64,000 nucleotides of DNA from Betaproteobacteria bacterium (GTDB taxonomy: Bacteria > Pseudomonadota > Gammaproteobacteria > Burkholderiales > JAEUOS01): assembly GCA_028292405.1 (NCBI GenBank), contig JAQGMJ010000087.1, forward strand, positions 62,001 through 126,000, written 5' to 3'. Both the position numbers and the translations under genes were made by a program. Below the pieces are notes generated by a model. The model saw nothing but the letters and a program-made list of their open reading frames with translations, made no database searches and had not been told where the DNA came from. The number at the start of each line of letters is the position of its first letter. Positions within the stretch are counted from its first letter, which is position 1. Positions 32,081-39,773 of this stretch are shown piece by piece.

Positions 32081-32671
32081 ATGGCCTCCTACCAAGCATC
32101 TTTTCAGGCTGGCGCGCGCCCGGATTTCACCGGGCATTTCCTGATCGCCATGCCTTCGCTGGGCGAGTCGGTGTTCGGCAAGACCGTCACCTACGTCTGC
32201 GAGCACAACGACCAGGGCGCTTTAGGCATTGTCATCAACCGCAAGCTCGACCTGGAACTGGCGACCCTGTTCGAGCAGGTCGACATCAAGCTGGACATCG
32301 ACACCCTGAAGACTTCGCCGGTGTATTTCGGCGGCCCGGTACAGACCGACCGCGGCTTTGTGCTGCACCGGCCGCTGGGCGACTGGTCTTCGACGCTGAA
32401 GGTCACCGACCAGATTGGCCTCACGACCTCGCGCGACATTTTGCAGGCAGTCAGCCAGGGCAGCGGCCCGGACGACATGATCATGACGCTGGGCTACGCC
32501 GGCTGGTCCGCCGGGCAACTGGAAACCGAGATCGCGCAAAACGCCTGGCTGACGGTGGAGGCCGACCCCTCGGTGATGTTCAACCTGCCGATCGAGGCGC
32601 GGCTGGAAGCGGCGATGGGCTTGATCGGCGCGAGTTTCGCCAATCTGATGGATGTGGCGGGGCACGCCTGA
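32081..32671 (+). CDS. yqgE: YqgE/AlgH family protein (UPF0301)
   Basis: 196 aa: FTGHFLIAMPSLGESVFGKTVTYVCEHNDQGALGIVINRKLDLEL at the N-terminus, then YFGGPVQTDRGFVLHRP, MTLGYAGWSAGQLETEIAQNAWL and FNLPIEARLEAAMGLIG. The biochemical role is not settled; AlgH was reported as a regulator of alginate genes in Pseudomonas. In most betaproteobacteria it directly precedes ruvX, which here is 8.1 kb downstream behind the organosulfur block. Confidence 0.96.
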   Translation: MASYQASFQAGARPDFTGHFLIAMPSLGESVFGKTVTYVCEHNDQGALGIVINRKLDLELATLFEQVDIKLDIDTLKTSPVYFGGPVQTDRGFVLHRPLGDWSSTLKVTDQIGLTTSRDILQAVSQGSGPDDMIMTLGYAGWSAGQLETEIAQNAWLTVEADPSVMFNLPIEARLEAAMGLIGASFANLMDVAGHA

Positions 32672-32814
32672 CAATCGTTCAAAAGTACAAACCTACTTTT
32701 GCACGGCCTGGTCGGACAGCAATCACCGGCGGAGCCGGATGATTCCTGAACTAAAAATCAAAACCCACGAAAAAGCGTATCGCCGGACGGTATGTCTTCG
32801 TACGCAACCTTAGG

Positions 32815-33651
32815 CTAAAGCGCGAAGCTGATGTTGGGCGACAGCCTGACGTCGCGCGGGAACTGCACTTCCTCGGCCACCAGCCGGTCTTCCGGCGCCT
32901 CGCCGCCGAATTCGCGCAGTACGTCCTCCTTGACGCTGGCAAAACGGTATGCAGCGCGGTCGCGCGGATGCGGCAGGTCGACCGGCACAATGCGCCGGAT
33001 GCGGCCCGGGCGCGGCTCCATCACTACCACCTTGTCGCCGAGGAACACCGCTTCCTCGACGTCGTGGGTCACCAGGATCATGGTGATGCCTTCGCGGCGC
33101 CAGATGCGATGCAACTCCTGCTGCAAGTGGGCGCGTGTGAGGGCGTCGAGCGCGCCGAAAGGCTCGTCGAGCAGCAGGATTTCCGGCTTATTGACCAGCG
33201 CGCGGGCGATCGATACGCGCTGCGCCATGCCGCCGGACAACTGGTAGGGCAGCGCCTTCTCGAAGCCCACCAGGCCCACCAGCTCGATGTGCTCCTGCAC
33301 CGCGCGGCGCTTTTGCGCTTCGGTGATCGGCGCATTGATCAGCCCAAGGCCGACGTTTTGTTCGACCGTGAGCCAGGGCAGCAGGCGGTGCTCCTGGAAG
33401 ACGATGCCGCGCTCCAGGCTGGTGCCGGTGATCGGCGTGCCGTCGAGCAGGATCTCGCCTTCATGCTCCAGTTCCAGGCCGATGATCAGGCGCAGCAGCG
33501 TGGACTTGCCGCAGCCGCTGGAACCGACGATCGAGACGAACTCGCCGGGGTTGACCGTGAGATCGATGTTCTGCAGCACGGCCAGGGACTGGTCCTTGAC
33601 GGTGTATTGTTTGGAGAGGCCCTTCAGGGCCAGGGTGGCCGCTTGCGGCAT
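32815..33651 (-). CDS. ssuB: ABC transporter ATPase, sulfonate/nitrate/taurine type (SsuB/TauB)
   Basis: 278 aa: Walker A GSSGCGKST, ERGIVFQEHRLLPWLTVEQNVGLGL, signature LSGGMAQRV, Walker B ILLLDEPFGALDALTR and the switch His in VTHDVEEA. It powers the two permeases encoded directly upstream. Last gene of the minus-strand operon (tauD-like, amidohydrolase, binding protein, two permeases, ATPase). The C-terminal tail after about residue 220 is longer than the minimal ATPase. Confidence 0.92.
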   Translation of the reverse strand: MPQAATLALKGLSKQYTVKDQSLAVLQNIDLTVNPGEFVSIVGSSGCGKSTLLRLIIGLELEHEGEILLDGTPITGTSLERGIVFQEHRLLPWLTVEQNVGLGLINAPITEAQKRRAVQEHIELVGLVGFEKALPYQLSGGMAQRVSIARALVNKPEILLLDEPFGALDALTRAHLQQELHRIWRREGITMILVTHDVEEAVFLGDKVVVMEPRPGRIRRIVPVDLPHPRDRAAYRFASVKEDVLREFGGEAPEDRLVAEEVQFPRDVRLSPNISFAL

Positions 33652-33670
33652 GGCTGTTCCTTTTGCATTT

Positions 33671-34477
33671 TCAGTATTGGGCTACGGCGCGGCCGCGCCA
33701 GGCGAGCAGGCGTGTTTCGACCACGCCGGCAATCCAGTTGAGAGTGAATCCGACGGCGCCGACGACGATCATGCCGAATACCACCAGGTCCATCCAGAAA
33801 TTCTCGCGGCCATCGATCATGGTGTTGCCGATGCCCTTGCCGGCCACCAGCAGGTACTCAGCGCCGAGGGTGGCGAGCCAGGCATAGATCAACCCAAGAT
33901 GCAGGCCGGTGAAAATCGAGGGCGAGGCGGCCGGCAGCACCACCTTGGTCAGCCATTGCCGGCGGTTCAGATTGAACACCTGCGCAACTTCGATGAATTC
34001 GCGCGGCACGCTGCGGATGCCCTCGAACGTATTGAGCGCCACCGGAAAGAAGGCGGCCAGCGAAAGAAACGCCACCTTGGCCGAGTCGCCCAGGCCGAAC
34101 CACACCGAGATCAGCGGCACCCAGGCGAACAGGGATATCTGCTTGACGGTGTGAAAAGTCGGGCCCACCATGTTTTCCAGCAGGCGCGAAAAGCCCAGCG
34201 CGGCGCCGAACAGCAGGCCGACGCAAGCACCGATGGCAAAGCCGACGAGATCGCGCCACAGGCTGGCCTGCAGGCCCTCGCGCAATGCGCCGCTGGTGGT
34301 CTGCTCGACCGCGCGGTCCCACACCTGGCCGACAGAGACCAGCAGCTTGGAGTCGGTCCAGGAAAAGCGGATCGCCGCCCACCACAAGAGCAGCAGCAAC
34401 AGGGGTAGCACCCAGCCGCGCAGCGCTTTGGGCAGACGGGCCGGCAAGCCGAGAGTGAAGGAGGCCAGTGCGTTCAT
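33671..34477 (-). CDS. ssuC: ABC transporter permease, SsuC/TauC family (permease 2)
   Basis: 268 aa with about six membrane segments and the cytoplasmic EAA-type loop that docks to the ATPase (EVAQVFNLNRRQWLTKVVLPAASPSIFTGL). It is a clear homologue of the permease just upstream (EVAKVFGLTRRQLLWKVVFPAALAPIWNGI) but diverged in the membrane segments. Two different permeases with one ATPase and one binding protein suggest a heterodimeric channel, whereas SsuC and TauC usually form homodimers. Confidence 0.9.
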   Translation of the reverse strand: MNALASFTLGLPARLPKALRGWVLPLLLLLLWWAAIRFSWTDSKLLVSVGQVWDRAVEQTTSGALREGLQASLWRDLVGFAIGACVGLLFGAALGFSRLLENMVGPTFHTVKQISLFAWVPLISVWFGLGDSAKVAFLSLAAFFPVALNTFEGIRSVPREFIEVAQVFNLNRRQWLTKVVLPAASPSIFTGLHLGLIYAWLATLGAEYLLVAGKGIGNTMIDGRENFWMDLVVFGMIVVGAVGFTLNWIAGVVETRLLAWRGRAVAQY

Positions 34478-34487
34478 TTCATCACCC

Positions 34488-35354
34488 TTAGAAACCGACG
34501 CGGCGCCAGCGCAGCAAGCGTGTCTCGATCAGCGCCAGCCCCTTGTCCATCAGGTAGCCGACGATGCCCACCATCACCACCGCCGCCAGCACCAGGTCGA
34601 GCTGGAACAATTGGCGGCCGTAGACAATCATGAAGCCCAGGCCTTCGGAAGAAGCCAGAAGCTCCACCACTACCAGGGCCAGCCAGGCATGGGTCAGGCC
34701 ATAGCGGATGCCATTCCAGATCGGTGCCAGCGCCGCCGGAAACACCACCTTCCACAACAACTGCCGGCGCGTCAGGCCGAACACCTTGGCTACCTCCACA
34801 TATTGCGCCGGCACGTTTTCCAGGCCCTTGTAGGTATTCATCGCAATCGGCACCAACGCGGCCTTGGCGATCAGCACAACCTTCAGCGTTTCATCGATGC
34901 CCAGGAGCAGCATCAGCAGCGGCAGCCAGCCCAGTACCGGCACCTGGCTGACGGCGCGGAACAGCGGGTAGACGTAGTCCTTGAAAACCGGCGAGAGGCC
35001 CATTGCGACGCCCAGCACCAGACCGCCGGCGCAGCCGGCGGCGAAGCCGGCCAGCACGCGCAGCAAGCTGATTTTCAGGTTGTCGAACAGTTCGCCCGAG
35101 CGCGCCAGGTCGGCGAAGGTATGGGCCACCACACCGGGTGCGGGCAGCACCTGCGGGGCGATCCATTCGTAATGCGCCGCCAGCGCCCACAGGGCAAGAA
35201 TGGCGAGCGGAAACGGCCAGGAGAGCAGCAGGCGCTTGAGGCCGGGCGCGAGCGGTGCGATGCGCAGCCGCAGGGGCGCGCGGCGCGCCGGCCGCGCGGC
35301 GGATCGCAGGCGGCCGGATTCGGGCAGGCTGGCTTCGATGATCATGTCAGGCAC
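34488..35354 (-). CDS. ssuC: ABC transporter permease, SsuC/TauC family (permease 1)
   Basis: 288 aa. The N-terminus has an Arg-rich cytoplasmic tail (RLRSAARPARRAPLRLRIAP) followed by about six membrane segments and the loop EVAKVFGLTRRQLLWKVVFPAA. PGVVAHTFADLARSGELFDNLKISLLRVLAGFAAG is typical of SsuC-like permeases. It overlaps the binding-protein gene by 8 nt and is followed 10 nt later by the second permease, so translation is coupled. Confidence 0.9.
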   Translation of the reverse strand: MPDMIIEASLPESGRLRSAARPARRAPLRLRIAPLAPGLKRLLLSWPFPLAILALWALAAHYEWIAPQVLPAPGVVAHTFADLARSGELFDNLKISLLRVLAGFAAGCAGGLVLGVAMGLSPVFKDYVYPLFRAVSQVPVLGWLPLLMLLLGIDETLKVVLIAKAALVPIAMNTYKGLENVPAQYVEVAKVFGLTRRQLLWKVVFPAALAPIWNGIRYGLTHAWLALVVVELLASSEGLGFMIVYGRQLFQLDLVLAAVVMVGIVGYLMDKGLALIETRLLRWRRVGF

Positions 35355-36450
35355 CGAGGATTTTCCCGCTGGGTTCGTAGATCGGCCAGTAGTTCTCCAG
35401 TTTCTGCTCCTTCAGCGCCACCTTGAGGAAGCGCTGGTCGATCCACTTTTCGACGTCGAAGCGCGTGCGGATCATGCGAAAGCGGTAGGCCTGCTCGACC
35501 GCATCCTTGTAGCGCGAAACCAGGAAAGGATCGAAGTTGGGATTCAGGCGCACCCGCAGGGGTTCGCCGTCATAGTCTTCCTTCCAGTGTTCGTAGGACG
35601 TGCCGGCGCGCGCCCACAGGCGCAGCACTTCTTCGCGGTTGCTCTCGTCCGAACTCCAGCGCGAAGTGCGCACGATGGTGCTGACCACGCGCTGGGTGGC
35701 GGCCGGATACTTGCCGGCGAAGTCTTCTGTCACCAGCACGTGACTCTGCCGGGTGTAGATCGGATTGCCGCCCTTGCTGGAGTACAGGATGCGCACCGCG
35801 CCCTTGTCGCGCAGGCGCAGGATATCCATCGCGCCAATGGCCGCATCGATGTCCTTGGTGGTGAGCGCGGCGAGGTAGCTGCCGGTGTCGAGATTGAGGA
35901 TTTTCACGTCCTTCTCGGTCAGGCCGTTGTCGGCCAGCAGGCGGATCGCCGGCAGGTGCATATTGGTGCCCTTGAACACCGAAACCCGCTTGCCGCGCAG
36001 GTCGGCCACCGAACGCAGCGGCGAATCCGGGGGCACGCCGATGTAGATGTTGGCGCGCACGCCGGAGGCGGCGACCAGGCGCGTCTGCAGGCCGGCGGCC
36101 CGTGCCACGGTGGAAGGCAGGTCGCCCTGCAAGGCGAAGTCGATCTGCTTGTTGGTGACGGCTTCGTTGACCGCCGGGCCGGCACCCTTGAAGAAGTACC
36201 ACTCGACCTTGACGTTGTCCTTCTTGAACTCCTCCTCGAGCCAGCCCTTGGCGTGGGCAATCGCCGCCGAGTTGCCGGAGAAGCTGGGCGGGTTGCCGGT
36301 GGCGGGCTGGGCGACGCCGAAGCGAATCACCGACGGTAGCGCCTCGGCGCGCGCCGTTGCCGACAGCAGGGCGGCTGAGAGACCCGTGCCGACGCGAGCG
36401 GCGGTGACGCCGGCGATGCCGCCGAGGAGTTTTCTACGTTGCTTGTTCAT
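35347..36450 (-). CDS. ssuA: ABC transporter substrate-binding protein, SsuA/TauA family, Tat-exported
   Basis: 367 aa. A twin-arginine motif (QRRKLLGG) and a long Ala-rich hydrophobic stretch to about residue 35 suggest Tat export. The mature part has IRFGVAQPATGNPPSFSGNSAAIAHAKGWLEEEFKKDNVKVEWYFFKGAGPAVNEAVTNKQIDFALQGDLPSTVARAAGL and DLRGKRVSVFKGTNMHLPAIRLL, the layout of SsuA/NMT1-like sulfonate or taurine binders. The ligand is not readable, but the neighbouring dioxygenase and SsuF-like gene point to an organosulfur compound. Confidence 0.9.
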   Translation of the reverse strand: MNKQRRKLLGGIAGVTAARVGTGLSAALLSATARAEALPSVIRFGVAQPATGNPPSFSGNSAAIAHAKGWLEEEFKKDNVKVEWYFFKGAGPAVNEAVTNKQIDFALQGDLPSTVARAAGLQTRLVAASGVRANIYIGVPPDSPLRSVADLRGKRVSVFKGTNMHLPAIRLLADNGLTEKDVKILNLDTGSYLAALTTKDIDAAIGAMDILRLRDKGAVRILYSSKGGNPIYTRQSHVLVTEDFAGKYPAATQRVVSTIVRTSRWSSDESNREEVLRLWARAGTSYEHWKEDYDGEPLRVRLNPNFDPFLVSRYKDAVEQAYRFRMIRTRFDVEKWIDQRFLKVALKEQKLENYWPIYEPSGKILGA

Positions 36451-36542
36451 GTGCTCTGCTCGATCAATTGCGTGTGGATTGCCGATTGGGTAAAAAAAGC
36501 GCGGAGCCGATGAGGGCAGCCCCGCAAGTCCACCAGGAAACT

Positions 36543-38078
36543 TCAGGCCGCTTTTTTGGCCGGCAGCGCGGCTTCCACCGCCGTGCCCTTGAAGAACTCG
36601 GGGTTGTGCTCGGCGTAAAAGCGATAGGGATTGTTGGAAGTCAGGTCACGGAAGTCTTCTTCGCTGATGGCGCCGCCCTCGACCAGCTTCCAGGTATTGG
36701 TCAGCGTCTCGGTGAGTTCCGGCACGTCCCAGTGGCCGCTGTCGGTGGCCCAGAAGGCGTTGAGCTTGGCGCCGAGCGGGTTGATCTTCGTATTGAAGGC
36801 GTAGCTCACCGTGGGGTCGTCCGCCTCGCCGCCGAAGTAGAAGTTCGGCACGTACTGGTCGCGGATGTCCTCGATTTTGGTGATGCCGGCGCGGGCGAAG
36901 TCGTCTCTCTCGCCCGGCAGGTTCCCCTGGCGGCGCGAGTTGTTGGCGAGGCCCAGCGCGCCCCCCAGCACGGACTTGAGATCGCCCAGGCGGTGCTGGA
37001 TGTTCGCTTCACCGTACTGGTGATAGAGGCGGAACAGCAGCTCTCCGTCAATGCTTTCGGGGTTGTAGTTTTCCACCGCGCCGCCGCCGCGTTTCTCGAA
37101 ATGGCCAACCAGGTCCGCATAGAGGCCCGCGCCCCAGGCCGCACCGCCCTCGAGAAAGCCGACGCGCAGATTCGGGAAGCGTTTGGTGGCGCCGGAGAAG
37201 AACAGCGATTTGGCCAGCGCTTCGGAGGCCGAGGCGAAGTGGCCGATGTGGTTGTACATATAGCTGTTGACCGTGGCGCGGCTGGTCCAGCCCATGCCGG
37301 CGGAGTGGGTGGTGAGATTGGTCTTCAACTCCACTGCCTTGGCCCAGAACGGGTCGTAGTCGTGCGCGCTGTCGATGCCGAAGGTGTCGAGCCAGCCGGT
37401 GTGACGTGCGATGTCCGGATGGTCCTTCGCCGGGTATTTGTCGGCAATGGCCTTGACCGGGCGCTTCAGGTTGCCCGGGATCAGCGCAACCTTCAGGCCG
37501 AGTTGATTGATGGCGAATTCGAGTTCCTCGATGCCTTCTTCCGGCGTGTGCAGCGGGATCGCCGCCACCGGGGTGACGCGGTCGCTGTAGGCGCGGTAGA
37601 TGTCGGCGTGATAGTGGTTGACCGCGCGGATGACGGCGCGGCGCAGGTCCTCCTTGCCGATGTGCACGGCGAAGGTGGAGACATTGGGGAAAAGAATGGC
37701 GTAGTCGGTGCCAAATTCCGGCAGGCGTTCGTGCAGCAGGCGCGGCAGGGAAGCGGTCGCCAGGTCCAGGGTATTTTTCGCCGGCAGCGCCCACCAGGGC
37801 GGGCGCACCGCGCGCTGTTCCAGGCGCTGCTGCGGGGTCAGCTCATACCAGTGATTGGAGAGCTGGCCGAAGCCGCGATTGATCGCCGTGCGGAACTCGT
37901 CGACCAGCGCCGGGCTGCCGTACTTGGCGATGTAGTCCTCCAGCAGCGGGCCGAACTCGACGGTGTGCCAGTCGGTGTCGATCACCGGATAGCCGAGGCG
38001 CTCGCGCAGGGCGGCGGAGGGCGAAGGGCGCGGCGACTTGATCAGCGACAGGTTGCCGGCATTGCGGGTTTGCGTCAT
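36543..38078 (-). CDS. Large amidohydrolase/decarboxylase (amidohydrolase_2, ACMSD-like barrel)
   Basis: 511 aa TIM-barrel metalloenzyme. Candidate metal ligands: DTDWH (Asp34/Asp36/His38), LTTHSAGMG (His258) and ATDSGHWDVPE (Asp446, with His449). NHIGHFASASEALAKSLFFSGATKRFPNLRVGFLEGGAAW is typical of amidohydrolase_2 proteins, which include ACMSD-type decarboxylases and C-C or C-N hydrolases. A helical insertion of about 80 residues (330-410) makes it longer than ACMSD. The ATG at 38078 is 10 nt after the dioxygenase gene; a longer open frame overlaps that gene and is rejected. It probably acts on the dioxygenase product; the reaction is unknown. Confidence 0.85.
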   Translation of the reverse strand: MTQTRNAGNLSLIKSPRPSPSAALRERLGYPVIDTDWHTVEFGPLLEDYIAKYGSPALVDEFRTAINRGFGQLSNHWYELTPQQRLEQRAVRPPWWALPAKNTLDLATASLPRLLHERLPEFGTDYAILFPNVSTFAVHIGKEDLRRAVIRAVNHYHADIYRAYSDRVTPVAAIPLHTPEEGIEELEFAINQLGLKVALIPGNLKRPVKAIADKYPAKDHPDIARHTGWLDTFGIDSAHDYDPFWAKAVELKTNLTTHSAGMGWTSRATVNSYMYNHIGHFASASEALAKSLFFSGATKRFPNLRVGFLEGGAAWGAGLYADLVGHFEKRGGGAVENYNPESIDGELLFRLYHQYGEANIQHRLGDLKSVLGGALGLANNSRRQGNLPGERDDFARAGITKIEDIRDQYVPNFYFGGEADDPTVSYAFNTKINPLGAKLNAFWATDSGHWDVPELTETLTNTWKLVEGGAISEEDFRDLTSNNPYRFYAEHNPEFFKGTAVEAALPAKKAA

Positions 38079-38088
38079 GGCTGTTTCC

Positions 38089-39042
38089 TTATTCAATGGT
38101 ATGTGCGGTAACGGGTTCGCCTTCGATGGCGCTGGAGGGGCGGCCATCCGGGCCGACGGGCACATCGCCCACCAGGGTGACGCGGTAGAGCTGACGCTCG
38201 AAATCGGTATCAAAAATGTCCACCGGGGCCAAATGCGCGGTGGCGCGGTTGTCCCAGAAGGCGAGCGAACCGGGCTCCCATTTGAAGCGCACGGTGTACT
38301 CGGGGCGCACGCTGTGTTCGAACAGCAGCGCCAGCAGCTGCTCGCTTTCACGCGGCGCCAAGCCGACGATGCGCTTGAGGAAGGTCGGGCTTGAGTACAG
38401 CGCCTTTTCGCCGGTCTCGGGATGTACGCGTACCAGGGGATGCTCGCTGACCAGCGGCCGCGCCTTCACCTTGTCATTGAAATAGCCTTGCGCCTGCGCG
38501 CCTTCCGGCGGGGTGAAGCGGTGCTCGCCGCGCAAGGTGTCGATGAAGCGGCGCAGCGGCTCGGACAGGCCTTTGTAAGCTGCCACCAGGTTGGTCCACT
38601 GGGTGTCGCCGCCATAGGGCGGGATGCTGACGCCGCGCAGGATCGAAGCCCAGGGCGGGTTGATCGCGGCGGTGACATCGGTATGCCAGCCGCTCCAGGG
38701 ACGAGCCACCGAAGGGCCGTTGAAGCGCGCCTTCTTGCGGTCGCGTCCTACCGAATAGATTTGCGGGAAGCCATCGACATAGCCGAATACCGGATGACCG
38801 ACGGTGAGGTCGCCGAACTGCTGCGCGAAGGCGATCTGCTGGGCGTGGTCCAGCGGCTGATCGCGGAAAAACAAGACCTTCCATTGCAGCAGCGCAGCGC
38901 GGACGTGGGCGACGGTATCGGCGTCGAGCGGACGCCTGAGATCGAGTCCGCGCACTTCGGCGCCGATATGTACCGACAGGGGTTGGACCGAGAGGGAGGC
39001 GGGCTGCCTGCCGACGACCGGTTTTTCGAGAACTGCGCTCAT
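38089..39042 (-). CDS. TauD/TfdA-type Fe(II)/2-oxoglutarate dioxygenase
   Basis: 317 aa. Iron ligands His120 and Asp122 (SGWHTDVT) and His270 (NRATAHLAPVD), with the 2-oxoglutarate-binding Arg near 287 (RQLYRVTL). SILRGVSIPPYGGDTQWTNLVAAYKGLSEPLRRFI is close to TauD. Relatives hydroxylate next to sulfur: TauD releases sulfite from taurine and AtsK cleaves alkyl sulfate esters. First gene of the operon with the amidohydrolase and an SsuABC-type transporter, so an organosulfur substrate is likely but not proven; TfdA-like aryloxy acids are an alternative. Confidence 0.92.
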   Translation of the reverse strand: MSAVLEKPVVGRQPASLSVQPLSVHIGAEVRGLDLRRPLDADTVAHVRAALLQWKVLFFRDQPLDHAQQIAFAQQFGDLTVGHPVFGYVDGFPQIYSVGRDRKKARFNGPSVARPWSGWHTDVTAAINPPWASILRGVSIPPYGGDTQWTNLVAAYKGLSEPLRRFIDTLRGEHRFTPPEGAQAQGYFNDKVKARPLVSEHPLVRVHPETGEKALYSSPTFLKRIVGLAPRESEQLLALLFEHSVRPEYTVRFKWEPGSLAFWDNRATAHLAPVDIFDTDFERQLYRVTLVGDVPVGPDGRPSSAIEGEPVTAHTIE

Positions 39043-39517
39043 GTGGCTGACTCCTGGCTGGGCCGCAACGTGCGGCGATGGGCGGATAGGTGCAGTCGGT
39101 CAATAGACGGATTGCATCGCTCTTTTTAAAGTTAACGAAGGGCGCGTATGTCCGTCCACGAATAAATCCGCGTATCGATATGAGGGAAAAATCACGCCGG
39201 CGATATGCGAAAAACAAACAAGCAAGCGCGAATTGGTTCGTTCGCATCGCGCCTGCTTGCGACTAAGCTGCATGCTTCGAGTGCCTTGCGGCCTGCCTTT
39301 TTGCCGGCGCCGCGTTTACGCGAGTACCCCTGTCACGTGCGCTTTTTCGCCCTGAATTCCTGTCCCGCCTGCGGCCGCTCCGCAAGCTGTTGACCCTCGC
39401 GCCCTGATTCGCCTGATGGCCGCGCGGCCTGACGGCTTCGCGTTCCCGCTTCTGTTTGCTTGCCGCCCTTCCGGCGCGGCATTGTTTTGCCCTATCTAAA
39501 TCTAAAGGAAATTCGAA
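39043..39517. other. 475-nt divergent regulatory region of the organosulfur block
   Basis: Lies between the tauD-like gene (minus) and the ssuF-like gene (plus); no convincing gene inside. 39120-39240 is AT-rich and should hold the tauD-operon promoter and sites for a CysB-type activator, but CysB sites are too degenerate for me to mark one. The ssuF side ends with an AAAGGA ribosome site at about 39501-39506. Confidence 0.5.
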
Positions 39518-39733
39518 ATGACGATCCAGGCCATCAACGTGCGCAACCAGTTCCGCGGCAAGGTCAAGCACATCACCGAAGGCGACGTGGTTTCGGAAGT
39601 CGAGATCGATACCCCGGGCGGCATCGTCGCTTCGGTGATCACCACGCGCTCGGTCAAGGAACTCGGCCTGGTGCCGGGCACCGAAGTGGTCGCGCTGGTG
39701 AAGGCGACCGAAGTCTCGATCGCCAAACTTTGA
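39518..39733 (+). CDS. ssuF: Molbindin/TOBE-domain protein, SsuF-like
   Basis: 71-aa single Mop domain: NVRNQFRGKVKHITEGDVVSEVEIDTPGGIVASVITTRSVKELGLVPGTEVVALVKATEVSIAKL. Such proteins bind molybdate or other oxyanions as oligomers. In Pseudomonas putida S-313 a protein of this type, SsuF, is encoded in the ssu operon and is required for growth on sulfonates. There are no molybdate transport genes here, and the gene sits between the organosulfur operon and a CysB-type regulator, so the SsuF reading is preferred. Confidence 0.85.
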   Translation: MTIQAINVRNQFRGKVKHITEGDVVSEVEIDTPGGIVASVITTRSVKELGLVPGTEVVALVKATEVSIAKL

Positions 39734-39773
39734 AACGCAGCCAGCGCTGGCCGCGGGTTGACGGAGCACAGGA

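Noticed and set aside
32672..32814. 143-nt gap between yqgE and ssuB searched for an attachment site or repeat marking the block border
   Set aside because: No direct repeat matching the other border (40719-40823) is visible by eye.
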